From NCBI RefSeq assembly GCF_004348515.1, contig NZ_SMKH01000002.1, positions 1 to 64,000 on the forward strand: a DNA stretch of 64,000 nucleotides, read 5' to 3'. Made by a program: the position numbers and the translations under genes. Shown piece by piece: positions 15,740 to 25,944 of the stretch; the first letter of the stretch is position 1, and the number at the start of each line of letters is the position of its first letter. The notes beneath the pieces are model-generated. The model was not told where the DNA came from, did no database searches, and saw only the letters and a program-made list of their open reading frames with translations. This DNA comes from Actinomadura sp. KC345 (lineage in GTDB: Bacteria > Actinomycetota > Actinomycetes > Streptosporangiales > Streptosporangiaceae).

Positions 15740-17122
15740 TCAGGTCGCGGGGCTGGCGTCGGGGGTGCGGGGCTCCGCCGCGGGCATGTGGTGGCGTTCG
15801 GCGACCGGGCGGATGAGCAGGTTGGCGACGAAGCCGACCGCCAGGACGCCGACCATCGTGAACAGCGCGGGGCGGTAGTCGGCGGCCACGAGTCGGCCGG
15901 GCTCGCCCCGCGCGTCCAGGAAGCGGTTGACGATGAGCGGCCCGGCCACGCCCGCCGCCGACCACGCCGTCAGCAGCCGGCCGTGGATGGCGCCGACCTG
16001 GTAGGTGCCGAACAGGTCGCGCAGGTAGGCCGGGACGGTCGCGAACCCGCCGCCGTAGAAGGAGATGATCAGGGCGGCGAGGAAGACGAAGAACGCGGTG
16101 GAGGAGTCGCCGAGGACGGCGAGCAGGACGTAGGCGACCATCCCGATGCCGAGGTAGCCCACGTAGGTGGGCTTGCGGCCGATGTAGTCGGAGGTCGAGG
16201 ACCAGGTGAAGCGCCCGGCCATGTTGAACAGCGACAGCAGCCCGACGAACCCGGCCGCCGCGGTCGCCGACACCGTGGTCGAACCGCCGTTCCGGAAGAA
16301 GTCGCTGATCATGGGCCCGGCCTGTTCGAGGATGCCGATCCCGGCGGTGACGTTGCAGAACAGCACCGTCCAGAGCAGCCAGAACTGCGGCGTCCTGATC
16401 GCGGAGCCGGCCGAGACGCTGTTCGCCGTGACCATGCTCCTGGACCGTTCCGCCGCGGGGTCGAAGCCCGCGGGCCGCCATCCCGGGGCCGGGACGCGGA
16501 CGTTGAACACGCCGAACATCATCACCAGGAAGTAGGCGACGCCGAGCGTCGCGAACAGTTTGGCGACGGCCGCGCCGGACGGGACGCCCTCGCCGGAGTC
16601 GTAGAAGTCCAGCAAGGCGCGGGACAGCGGCGAGGCGATCAGCGCGCCGCCGCCGAAGCCCATGATGGCCATGCCGGTCGCCATCCCCGGCCGGTCCGGG
16701 AACCACTTGATCAGGGTGGACACCGGCGAGATGTAGCCGATGCCGAGACCGATCCCGCCGATGAACCCGTAGCCCAGGTAGACCAGCCACAGCTGCCCGG
16801 TGGCGATGCCGAGGGCTCCGACCAGGAATCCCGAGGCCCAGAAGCAGGCCGCGGTGAACATCGCGCGCCGCGGGCCGACCCGGTCCACCCAGGTCCCCAT
16901 GACCGCCGACGCCACGCCGAGCATGACGATCGCGATGGAGAAGATGACGCCGATCGAGGTGAGGCTGACGTCGAAGTGCTCGACCAGGGCGGACTTGTAC
17001 ACGCTGGTGGCGTACGCCTGGCCGATGCACAGATGGACCGCCAGCGCGGCCGGCGGGATCAGCCAGCGGTTGTACCCGGGCGGTGCCACGGTGTGCCGCT
17101 GGTCGAGGAACGAGAACGCCAC
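15740..17122 (-). CDS. OFA-family MFS transporter (oxalate/formate antiporter-like)
   Basis: 460-residue, 12-helix major facilitator of the oxalate:formate antiporter family, probably a monocarboxylate carrier. Typical segments are GIGLGIGYISPVSTLIKWFPDRPGMATG (about 130-157), GYGFIGGIG and the WTSDYIGRKP-like motif A repeat SSTSDYIGRKPTYV. The frame is open upstream, but GTG 17122 has GGAGG at ideal spacing and begins just before the first helix. It diverges from furA across a region holding a Fur box, so iron or peroxide control is possible. Substrate is not predictable; formate, oxalate or lactate are family precedents. Confidence 0.83.
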   Translation of the reverse strand: MAFSFLDQRHTVAPPGYNRWLIPPAALAVHLCIGQAYATSVYKSALVEHFDVSLTSIGVIFSIAIVMLGVASAVMGTWVDRVGPRRAMFTAACFWASGFLVGALGIATGQLWLVYLGYGFIGGIGLGIGYISPVSTLIKWFPDRPGMATGMAIMGFGGGALIASPLSRALLDFYDSGEGVPSGAAVAKLFATLGVAYFLVMMFGVFNVRVPAPGWRPAGFDPAAERSRSMVTANSVSAGSAIRTPQFWLLWTVLFCNVTAGIGILEQAGPMISDFFRNGGSTTVSATAAAGFVGLLSLFNMAGRFTWSSTSDYIGRKPTYVGYLGIGMVAYVLLAVLGDSSTAFFVFLAALIISFYGGGFATVPAYLRDLFGTYQVGAIHGRLLTAWSAAGVAGPLIVNRFLDARGEPGRLVAADYRPALFTMVGVLAVGFVANLLIRPVAERHHMPAAEPRTPDASPAT

Positions 17123-17235
17123 TGCGGACCTCCAAGCGCGGTGGTGGCGGGCTCCCCGATGGTGATGAACATAGACATGATCGTGACGTACGTCAAAGGT
17201 CTTGTGGGGCATGGCCGCGAAGGGCGCCGGTCGAA

Positions 17236-17252
17236 TCTTGACTCGTTCAAGA
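17236..17252. promoter_or_regulatory. FurA/CatR-type operator
   Basis: TCTTGA (17236-17241) and TCAAGA (17247-17252) form a perfect inverted repeat with spacer CTCGT, 21 bases before the furA start. It is very close to the FurA operator mapped ahead of mycobacterial furA-katG. It probably mediates autorepression of furA-katG and could also affect the divergent transporter gene. Confidence 0.75.
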
Positions 17253-17273
17253 AGATGAGCCAGTCTGTTCGAC

Positions 17274-17705
17274 GTGGCAACACCCGTGGACTTCCGGCGG
17301 ATGTTGCGCCGGACCGCCTTGCGCGTGACCCGTCCCCGGGTGGCGGTGCTGGCCGCGGTCCACGCGCATCCGCACGCCGACACCGACTCGATCATCGGCG
17401 CCGTGCGCCGGGAGATCCCGAAGGTGTCCCACCAGGCCGTTTACGACTCGCTGCACACGCTGACGGCGGCGGGGCTGGTGCGGCGCATCCAGCCGTCCGG
17501 CTCCGTCGCGCGCTACGAGGCGCGGGTCGGGGACAACCATCACCACGTCGTGTGCCGGTCCTGCGGCGCGATCGCGGACGTCGACTGCGCCGTCGGCGAC
17601 GTCCCGTGCCTGACCGCCTCCGACGGCCACGGCTTCTCGATCGACGAGGCCGAGGTCGTCTACTGGGGCCTGTGCCCCCGCTGTTCCGCCGACGACAGCT
17701 CCTGA
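17274..17705 (+). CDS. furA: Fur-family redox/iron regulator FurA
   Basis: 143-residue Fur protein, closely like mycobacterial FurA (LRVTRPRVAVL, AVYDSLHTLTAAGLVRRIQP, GFSIDEAEVVYWGLCP). Winged helix about 1-80; metal sites around HHHVVCRSC (88-97), with zinc-type cysteine pairs C94/C97 and C134/C137. In mycobacteria and Streptomyces (as CatC/FurS) it represses its own gene and katG, with derepression by peroxide. GTG 17274 lacks a strong ribosome site, as in the mycobacterial leaderless furA. katG follows 27 bases downstream. Confidence 0.92.
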   Translation: MATPVDFRRMLRRTALRVTRPRVAVLAAVHAHPHADTDSIIGAVRREIPKVSHQAVYDSLHTLTAAGLVRRIQPSGSVARYEARVGDNHHHVVCRSCGAIADVDCAVGDVPCLTASDGHGFSIDEAEVVYWGLCPRCSADDSS

Positions 17706-19955
<2,250 letters not shown>

Positions 19956-19968
19956 TCCGGTGACCCGA

Positions 19969-20002
19969 CGTCAGGGCCGGCCCGCACGGGCCGGCCCTGA
20001 CG
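19969..20002. terminator. Bidirectional terminator between katG and fur2
   Basis: A perfect 16-bp stem, CGTCAGGGCCGGCCCG (19969-19984) against its complement (19987-20002), with a 2-base nominal loop. It lies between the convergent katG and second Fur gene and is followed by CTTTCC. Confidence 0.85.
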
Positions 20003-20032
20003 CTTTCCAGCCGGGCGTTCTCAGCCGGACGT

Positions 20033-20473
20033 TCAGCCGGTCGTCGCCACCGGGCGGCACTGCGGGCACAGGCCCCAGAAGGTGACGTCGGCCTCGTCGA
20101 CCAGGTAGCCGGCCTCGTCCACCGGCTCCAGGCAGGGCGGGTGCCCCACGGCGCAGTCGACGTCCTTGACCGCCCCGCAGCTCCGGCACACCAGGTGGTG
20201 GTGGTTGTCGCCGACGCGTCCCTCGAACCGGGCGGGGCTGTCGCCGGGCTCGATGCGGCGCACGAGCCCCACCGCCGTCAGCGCGTGGAGCGCCTCGTAG
20301 ACGGCTTGGAGAGAGATGTGGCCGACGCGGTCGCGGACCCCGGAGGCGATCGCCTCGACACCGAGGTGGTCGCCGTCCCGGACGGTCTCCAGCAGCGCGA
20401 CGCGGGCGGCCGTCACCCGCAGGCCGGCACCGCGCAGCTCCTCGGCCGTGGTCGGGGTCTGGGATGCGGTCAT
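20033..20473 (-). CDS. Second Fur-family regulator (FurA-like paralogue)
   Basis: 146-residue Fur protein, convergent with katG. It shares the FurA signatures AVYEALHALTAVGLVRRIEP, GDNHHHLVCRSCGAVKDVDC and FWGLCPQC, so it belongs to the same peroxide/iron-sensing subgroup as the upstream furA, not to Zur or Nur. Zinc-type cysteine pairs and the HHH motif are intact. ATG 20473 has GGTAGG upstream. Its own promoter is TTGACG (20510-20515) and TATGAA (20488-20493) on the minus strand. It might regulate the divergent DHA2 exporter gene or share targets with FurA. Confidence 0.87.
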   Translation of the reverse strand: MTASQTPTTAEELRGAGLRVTAARVALLETVRDGDHLGVEAIASGVRDRVGHISLQAVYEALHALTAVGLVRRIEPGDSPARFEGRVGDNHHHLVCRSCGAVKDVDCAVGHPPCLEPVDEAGYLVDEADVTFWGLCPQCRPVATTG

Positions 20474-20487
20474 GCGCCGGACCTACC

Positions 20488-20515
20488 TTCATAAAGCGCG
20501 AGCGATTTACGTCAA
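20488..20515 (-). promoter_or_regulatory. Promoter of second fur gene
   Basis: TTGACG (20510-20515) and TATGAA (20488-20493), 16 bases apart on the minus strand. A further TATATA at 20544-20549 in the same AT-rich divergent region may serve the exporter gene at 20679. Confidence 0.5.
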
Positions 20516-20678
20516 CCGTTGCTCCCAGTCTAGTCCGATGTGGTATATACCCGTCCGTCAAGGTCAACACGGCACGCCGGCCATTCCGGAGCGGTCCCCG
20601 CGGTGCGGGAACGCCGAGGCCACGGCCGACTTCCGGGCTGATCGATGAGTTTCCGCGGCGGTCCCGGTCTGACCCGGC

Positions 20679-22214
20679 ATGAACCTTGCACCTGATTCCG
20701 CAGACCTGAAGAAGGGCCCCGGGACGGCGGCCCCCGGCACCGCCCCCGGCCGCGGGACGCCCGCCGTGATCCGGTTGCTCGTCCTCGCGACGTTCGTGGT
20801 CATCCTCAATGAGACGATCATGATCAACGCGATCCCGCGGCTGATGACCGACCTGCACATCACCGAGCAGGCGGCGCAGTGGCTCTCGACGGCGTTCATG
20901 CTGACGATGGCCGCGGTGATCCCGGTGACCGGCTGGTTCCTGCAGCGGGTCACCACCCGCCGGGCCTACGCGATCGCGATGGGCGTCTTCCTCGGCGGGA
21001 CGGCGCTGGCCGCGGTCGCGCCGGTCTTCGAGGTTCTGCTGCTCGCGCGGATCGTCCAGGCGTCCGGCACGGCGGTGATGATGCCGCTGCTCATGACGAC
21101 GCTGATGACCGTCGTGCCCGAGCGGGACCGCGGGAGGGTGATGGGCACCGTGACGATGGCGATCTCGGTCGCGCCGGCGATGGGCCCGGCGGTGTCGGGG
21201 CTGATCCTGCAGCTCGGCTCGTGGCGGCTGCTGTTCGTGGCGGTGCTGCCGATCGCGGGCCTGATCACCTGGCGCGGCCTGGCCCGGCTGGAGAACGTCG
21301 GGGAGCCGCAGGCCTCGACCGTCGACTGGTTCAGCGTCGCCGCCGCGGCGGGCGGGTTCGGGTCCCTGGTGTACGGGCTGAGCCGGTTCGGCGAGGGCGG
21401 GACGGCGGTGCCCGCGGTGATCGTCGCCGCCGGGGCCGTCCTGATCGCCGTCTTCGTGATCCGCCAGCTCGCGCTCCAGCGCCGCGACGTCCCGCTCATG
21501 GACCTGCGCGTCCTGCGGCACCGTACCTACGCCCTCTCCCTGCTGCTGATGGCGCTGGGGTTCATGGCGATGCTGGGCGCGATGATCCTGCTGCCGATCT
21601 ACCTGCAGAACCTGCGCGGCCTCAGCCCGCTGGAGACCGGGCTGCTGGTGATGCCCGGCGGTCTCGCCATGGGGCTGCTCGGACCGGTCGTGGGCCGGGT
21701 CTTCGACCGCTTCGGCGCCCGCGTGCTGGTCGTCCCCGGGGCGGCGGGCGTCGTGCTCGCGCTGGCCGGGTTCACCCAGATCTCGATGACGATGCCGTAC
21801 TGGCAGGTGCTCGGCCTGCACACGCTGCTCACGGCCTCGCTGGCCGCGGCGTTCACGCCCGTGTTCACGCTCGGGCTCGGTGCGCTCCCGTCGCACCTGT
21901 ACTCCCACGGCAGCTCGATGCTGGGCACCCTCCAGCAGGTCGCCGCCGCCTTCGGGACCGCGCTCGTCGTCACCGTGATGGCCGGCCGCGCCGAGACCCG
22001 GATCGCCGACGGCGTCACCCAGGCCGTCGCCCAGCTCGACGGGATGCGGCTGGCGTTCGTGATCAGCGCCGCGCTGTCGGTGGTGATGGTCGGGATCGCC
22101 CTCCTGCTGCCGAAGCGGGCGACGCCCCCCGCCGAGGTGCCCGAGCCGGTCCCCGCCCCGAAGGCCGACGAGCGGCAGACGTCCGACGACCTGTGCCTTG
22201 AGCCGGTCGGCTGA
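20679..22214 (+). CDS. MFS exporter, DHA2 family
   Basis: 511-residue, 14-helix drug:proton antiporter. Helix 1 (VIRLLVLATFVVILNETIMI) carries NETIM, a motif D1 variant common in the Lmr/MDR group. GWFLQRVTTRRAY replaces the usual GRLGDRFGRR loop. ARIVQASGTAVMMPLLMTTL is the motif C region. Long soluble N- and C-terminal tails. Divergent from the second Fur gene across about 200 bases. No clear Shine-Dalgarno at ATG 20679. Likely exports an unidentified small molecule. Confidence 0.83.
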   Translation: MNLAPDSADLKKGPGTAAPGTAPGRGTPAVIRLLVLATFVVILNETIMINAIPRLMTDLHITEQAAQWLSTAFMLTMAAVIPVTGWFLQRVTTRRAYAIAMGVFLGGTALAAVAPVFEVLLLARIVQASGTAVMMPLLMTTLMTVVPERDRGRVMGTVTMAISVAPAMGPAVSGLILQLGSWRLLFVAVLPIAGLITWRGLARLENVGEPQASTVDWFSVAAAAGGFGSLVYGLSRFGEGGTAVPAVIVAAGAVLIAVFVIRQLALQRRDVPLMDLRVLRHRTYALSLLLMALGFMAMLGAMILLPIYLQNLRGLSPLETGLLVMPGGLAMGLLGPVVGRVFDRFGARVLVVPGAAGVVLALAGFTQISMTMPYWQVLGLHTLLTASLAAAFTPVFTLGLGALPSHLYSHGSSMLGTLQQVAAAFGTALVVTVMAGRAETRIADGVTQAVAQLDGMRLAFVISAALSVVMVGIALLLPKRATPPAEVPEPVPAPKADERQTSDDLCLEPVG

Positions 22215-22249
22215 GCCGTCCCACGGCGGCGGCCGGAACCCGCCGCCGG

Positions 22250-22273
22250 CCCCCCGGTGCGCTCACCGGGGGG
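22250..22273 (+). terminator. Terminator after DHA2 exporter
   Basis: CCCCCCGGTG (22250-22259) and CACCGGGGGG (22264-22273) pair perfectly around CGCT, followed by CTTTG. A second 9-bp hairpin (CGGCGGCGG 22224-22232 with 22240-22248) lies just before. The first runs into the 3' end of the convergent sulfotransferase gene. Confidence 0.8.
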
Positions 22274-23195
22274 CTTTGACGGCCAGGTGGACGAATTCGG
22301 CGACGTTGTAGCCGAGGAGGCTCGCCGTGTCGGCCACCCCGGGCGTGCTCAGGAGCATGTTGGCCTCGACCGGGCTGAGGCTGCGATGCCAGCGGGTGTC
22401 CGCCCTGGGCTTGTCGTCGTTCCAGTACGCCCGCGCGTGCTCCACGAACGCCTCCGCCTCGGCGCGCCCGTCTCCGTCGAGCCGCTCGATGTGCTGGGCC
22501 AGCTGCTCTTCGCCCACGTAGGGCACGAACGAGCTCCAGTTGCCGCCCGTGTCGTGGAGCCTGGTGCCGTCCGGCTCGGCGTCGAGCGGCAGGCGCAGGA
22601 AGGCGGCCAGGCGCTTCAGGGAACGCTCTGGGCGCGCCATGTGGTCCTCGTAGCGGATCACCATGTGCGGGAGCCCGAACGTGTTGGCCGTGCGGAGGGC
22701 GTCGACGTAGGTGTCGCGCCAGATGTTCGCTCCCTGCCACAGCGGTTCCCCCGTCCGGTTCCGGTGGCTGGTCGCGAAGGCGACGGGGTTGCGGGCGGTG
22801 ACGATCACGTACAGGGGGGAGCGGTCCGCCCGATCGGGGCTCATCTGCTGGACGGCATGCCGGAGCCAGGCGACGTACTTGCTCCCGTCGATGATCGCCG
22901 ACGCGCCCAGTGACCGCGCGAGCCGGCCGTGCAGGCCGAGGATGTCCTCGTGGGTCGCGTGCTCCCGGAGGTCGTCGGTGAAGTGGGGGCAGTGCCTGCC
23001 GAGCAGGGAGCAGGGCCCGCAGCGCCGGCCGGACGTCGGATGGCTCATGCCGGGGATCTGCGTGAAGTTGTTCAGCTCGCCGGCATAGTGGGCGTTCCTG
23101 ATGCGGGTGGTCATGTCGCGCCCGATGAGGGTCGACCCCGAGAACAAGGTGCCGACGACGAAGACCGATGTCGGATGCCGATCCGGCGCGTCCAC
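22263..23195 (-). CDS. PAPS-dependent sulfotransferase-family protein
   Basis: 310-residue cytosolic sulfotransferase fold. The 5'-phosphosulfate-binding loop is VFVVGTLFSGSTLIGRDM (about 11-28) and the 3'-phosphate region is VIVTARNPVAFATSHRNR. CGPCSLLGRHCPHF, a cysteine-rich insert (about 58-72), is unusual and could bind a metal or form disulfides. The acceptor is unknown; carbohydrate, lipid or phenolic sulfation are precedents. It starts at GTG 23195 after a GGGGGG ribosome site. No PAPS-synthesis or glycosyltransferase gene is nearby, so it stands alone. Confidence 0.75.
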   Translation of the reverse strand: MDAPDRHPTSVFVVGTLFSGSTLIGRDMTTRIRNAHYAGELNNFTQIPGMSHPTSGRRCGPCSLLGRHCPHFTDDLREHATHEDILGLHGRLARSLGASAIIDGSKYVAWLRHAVQQMSPDRADRSPLYVIVTARNPVAFATSHRNRTGEPLWQGANIWRDTYVDALRTANTFGLPHMVIRYEDHMARPERSLKRLAAFLRLPLDAEPDGTRLHDTGGNWSSFVPYVGEEQLAQHIERLDGDGRAEAEAFVEHARAYWNDDKPRADTRWHRSLSPVEANMLLSTPGVADTASLLGYNVAEFVHLAVKAPR

Positions 23196-23296
23196 GCAAT
23201 CCCCCCCGAGATATCTCTTTCACCGGCCGGTAGAACGAGACGGCCGTGCCGGACATTGTGCCCGCTACCAGTGGGTCAGGTGACCAACGAGGACCG

Positions 23297-23365
23297 CCGG
23301 GCGCGCGAGAACCGCCGGGCGCGCGAAAGGGCCGGGCGCGCGAAAGGGCCGGGCGCGCGAAAGGG
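23297..23365. repeat. 17-bp tandem repeat, 3-4 units
   Basis: Three contiguous units of CCGGGCGCGCGAAAGGG (23315-23331, 23332-23348, 23349-23365), preceded by a diverged copy beginning at 23297. It lies in the gap between the sulfotransferase start and the downstream end of the LVIVD gene and reaches the terminator at 23363. Confidence 0.85.
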
Positions 23366-23392
23366 CCGGGCACCGTCGCCGGTGCCCGGCCC
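23363..23392 (-). terminator. Terminator of LVIVD gene
   Basis: GGGCCGGGCACC (23363-23374) and GGTGCCCGGCCC (23381-23392) form a perfect 12-bp stem with a 6-base loop, 41 bases beyond the stop of the minus-strand LVIVD gene. Confidence 0.75.
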
Positions 23393-23433
23393 CTTGCGCG
23401 ACCTAGCGGTTCGCCCGGAGGCGTCCGGTCAGG

Positions 23434-24879
23434 TCAGTCGAAGTAGTTCGGCTGGGTCTGGGCGTTGAGCATGTCGAGCTTGACGCGCTTGGCCCTGTCG
23501 GTGCGACGGTCCCGGATGTCGATGACGTCCAGGCCCATCTGGATGTCGCTGGAGTAGATGAAGCCGTTGTAGTAGTAGGCGGACCAGCTCCCGGCGATGC
23601 CCAGCACGTCCGACCACGGGCCGCGGTCGAACCAGGCGATCTCCTTGGGCTTGCGGGAGTTGGTGAAGTCCATGACCGAGATGCCGCCCTGGTACCAGGC
23701 CTGGACCATGATGTCCTTGCCCTTCACCGGGATCAGCGAGCCGTTGTGGGCCACGCAGTTCTCGGTCTCGGCGTTGTGGCGCGGGATCTTGTAGTAGCTG
23801 CGGAACTTCAGCTTGGCGCGCTTGCCCTTGCCGACGATGTCGTAGATGGCGTTGGCGCCCTTCTCCGGCCCGACCTCCGCGTTGCAGGTGGCTGCGCCGC
23901 CACCGCCCAGCTCGTCGGTGAAGACGACCTTGCTGGCGCGGTTGTTGAACGTCGCCGAGTGCCAGAACGCGAAGTTCTCGTCGTCGCGCACGCTGGTGAT
24001 GGTGCGCGGCTTGAGCGGGTCGGAGATGTCGAACAGCACGCCGTCGCCCATGCAGGCGCCGGCCATCAGGTCCTTCTCGGGGTACGCCGTCAGGTCGTGG
24101 CAGCCCGAGGTGGCGCTGGTGCCGTTGGGCCATTCGGTGTCCGGCGGGTCACCGGGGTTGCCGCCGTCCGGGAACAGCACCGGCTCGGCCGCCACGTGCG
24201 CCGCGGCCGGGTTGTTCAGCGGGACCTTCACGATCGAGATGAGGTCGTGCGGGGGCTGGCAGTCAGGGAAGGTGCCGTCCGGCCTGTACGAGGACACGTA
24301 GATGTAGGCCGTGCCGCGCTTGCCCGGCACGAGGGTGTTGGTGTGCGAGCCGCACTTGGTCTCGACGGCCTTGACGTAGCGCGGGTTGCGCACGTCGCTG
24401 ATGTCGAAGATCTTGATGCCCTCCCACGCCGACTTGTCGGTCGCGGGCTTGGACACCGACTGGCACGAGTCGTCGCTCCGCGAACTGTCCGTCGACAGGA
24501 ACAGCAGGTTCCCCTCGATCGACACGTCGTTCTGGGAGCCCGGGCAGTGCACCACGGTGACGACCTTCGGGCGCGACGGCCGGCTGATGTCGTAGACCGT
24601 GAAGCCCTCGTAGTTGCCGCCGAAGGCGTACTTGCCCTTGAAGGCCCAGTCCGAGTTGAGGGCGTCGGGTCCGGCGAGCGGCCCCTGCTTGGGGATGTTC
24701 GCCAGGTGGTGCATGTTGGGGGTCTTGGAGATGCCGTCGTCCGGTCCGCCGTCGGCCGAGGCCGACGGAACGTACAGGGCCGACATCACGAGCACGATGC
24801 CTGAGACGATGCTTACCAGGGTCCTGCGTCTGGTTCTTCGCTTGGAAACGGGCGCCACCCTTGACTCCTTTGTCTGCAT
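23434..24879 (-). CDS. Secreted LVIVD-repeat beta-propeller protein
   Basis: 481-residue exported protein. Basic N-terminus and one hydrophobic stretch (TLVSIVSGIVLVMSALYVPS) with a likely cleavage at SASADG. The body repeats GIKIFDISDVRNPR-, GFTVYDISRPSRPK-, GVLFDISDPLKPR- and GISVMDFTNSRKPK-type segments, the LVIVD blades thought to build an extracellular propeller. Several paired cysteines suggest disulfides. ATG 24879 is possible, but GTG 24858, with AAGGAG six bases upstream, is an equally good start. Divergent from a DUF305 lipoprotein gene, a pairing I recall from other actinomycetes. Biochemical function unknown. Confidence 0.8.
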   Translation of the reverse strand: MQTKESRVAPVSKRRTRRRTLVSIVSGIVLVMSALYVPSASADGGPDDGISKTPNMHHLANIPKQGPLAGPDALNSDWAFKGKYAFGGNYEGFTVYDISRPSRPKVVTVVHCPGSQNDVSIEGNLLFLSTDSSRSDDSCQSVSKPATDKSAWEGIKIFDISDVRNPRYVKAVETKCGSHTNTLVPGKRGTAYIYVSSYRPDGTFPDCQPPHDLISIVKVPLNNPAAAHVAAEPVLFPDGGNPGDPPDTEWPNGTSATSGCHDLTAYPEKDLMAGACMGDGVLFDISDPLKPRTITSVRDDENFAFWHSATFNNRASKVVFTDELGGGGAATCNAEVGPEKGANAIYDIVGKGKRAKLKFRSYYKIPRHNAETENCVAHNGSLIPVKGKDIMVQAWYQGGISVMDFTNSRKPKEIAWFDRGPWSDVLGIAGSWSAYYYNGFIYSSDIQMGLDVIDIRDRRTDRAKRVKLDMLNAQTQPNYFD

Positions 24880-24889
24880 GCCCCCCGGC

Positions 24890-24957
24890 GAACATGTTCC
24901 GATCTTCAGGAGTATGAAGGCTTCCAGGGTGGATGCCTAGATCTGAACACATATGTG
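24890..24957. promoter_or_regulatory. Divergent control region with two palindromes
   Basis: GAACATGTTC (24890-24899) and CACATATGTG (24948-24957) are perfect 10-bp palindromes between the divergent LVIVD and DUF305 genes. Either could be an operator that co-regulates both. No regulator gene is adjacent. Confidence 0.4.
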
Positions 24958-25044
24958 AGCGTCTCGATATCAAAAGACCCTTTTGTGGCATCCCGCTCCG
25001 CGGATACGGTCCGAGGTGGGTGACCGGATGGACTGGGAGGCTCG

Positions 25045-25683
25045 ATGCTGCACCGGATCGCGGTGACGGGGGCGGCGGCCGTGGTGGCCGCCGGCGTCCT
25101 TGCAGGGTGCGGCGGCGGTGACGAACCCGAGGCGGCCCCGTCGCGGTCCGTGCTGGTTCCGGGGCGTCCGGGCGAGCCCAACAAGACCGAGCTCAAGGGC
25201 CCGCGCAAGCCCTCGGAGCCCACCGCGGCCGAGGTGCGGTTCATGCAGATGATGATCCCGCACCACGCGCAGGCGCTGGAGATGTCCCGGCTGGCCCCGG
25301 AGCGCGCGTCCGACGAGCAGGTACGCGCGCTGGCGGACCGCATCGACACGGCGCAGAAGGTCGAGATCGCGGCGATGAAGTCGTGGCTGGAGAAGAACCC
25401 CAAGGCCGTCCTGAAGGCGCACGGCGAGAACCACGGGGGGCACCAGGGCGGCATGGCGGGAATGGCCACGCCGGAGCAGCTCAAGCAGCTCCGGGAGGCG
25501 CGCGGCGCCGCGTTCGACAAGCTCTACCTGACGCTGATGATCACTCACCACCAGGGCGCGCTCACCATGGTGAAGGACGTCGTGGACAAGGGCTCCGACG
25601 TCACCGTCCAGCAGATGGCCCGGGACGTCGAGTCCGGCCAGTCGGCCGAGATCGGCCGCATGCGGGCACTGCTGGAAGGCTGA
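25045..25683 (+). CDS. DUF305 lipoprotein
   Basis: 212-residue lipoprotein with lipobox LAGC near residue 20. The DUF305 (ferritin-like) domain carries the two hallmark histidine motifs MMIPHHAQALEMS and LMITHHQGALTMV on paired helices. A Gly/His/Met-rich linker (ENHGGHQGGMAGM) lies between them and could bind metal. DUF305 proteins are exported and often found near copper or LVIVD genes; their role is not settled. GGGAGG lies five bases before ATG 25045. Probably functions with the divergent LVIVD protein at the cell surface. Confidence 0.85.
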   Translation: MLHRIAVTGAAAVVAAGVLAGCGGGDEPEAAPSRSVLVPGRPGEPNKTELKGPRKPSEPTAAEVRFMQMMIPHHAQALEMSRLAPERASDEQVRALADRIDTAQKVEIAAMKSWLEKNPKAVLKAHGENHGGHQGGMAGMATPEQLKQLREARGAAFDKLYLTLMITHHQGALTMVKDVVDKGSDVTVQQMARDVESGQSAEIGRMRALLEG

Positions 25684-25710
25684 CCGCCGCGTCCTGGCGG
25701 CGCGGGATTA

Positions 25711-25755
25711 CCGGCACTGGCCGCGCGTTTCGGCGCGCGACGCGGCCAGTGCCGG
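25711..25755 (+). terminator. Terminator of DUF305 gene
   Basis: A perfect 15-bp stem, CCGGCACTGGCCGCG (25711-25725) with its complement at 25741-25755 and a 15-base loop, 27 bases after the DUF305 stop. Confidence 0.75.
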
Positions 25756-25852
25756 AGACTCGTCCCGGGCGGTCGCCCGTTGCCGGCTCCTCGTCGGTCG
25801 ACGAGGGCGGGCCGACCCTTGCGTGGTGGCCCTGGTCGAGACACTACAGCCT

Positions 25853-25871
25853 TATTGGCGCTGCGCCAATA
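25853..25871. repeat. AT-containing perfect palindrome
   Basis: TATTGGCG (25853-25860) and CGCCAATA (25864-25871) around CTG in the gap between the DUF305 gene and the carboxylase gene. Unlike the neighbouring GC-rich terminators, it looks like a protein-binding site or a relic attachment site; purpose unknown. Confidence 0.35.
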
Positions 25872-25897
25872 GCTGCCCGCGCAAAGGCGGAAAGCGG

Positions 25898-25926
25898 GAG
25901 GGGACCGGCCCGTGGCCGGTCCCCTC
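25898..25926. terminator. Terminator after acyl-CoA carboxylase
   Basis: GAGGGGACCGGCC (25898-25910) and its complement (25914-25926) form a perfect 13-bp stem with loop CGT, 18 bases beyond the carboxylase stop (minus strand). Confidence 0.8.
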
Positions 25927-25944
25927 TTGCTCAGGTGTCCGCGG

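Noticed and set aside
23297-23365. Repeat array considered as a CRISPR
   Set aside because: Units are 17 bp, contiguous and without spacers; no cas genes are present.
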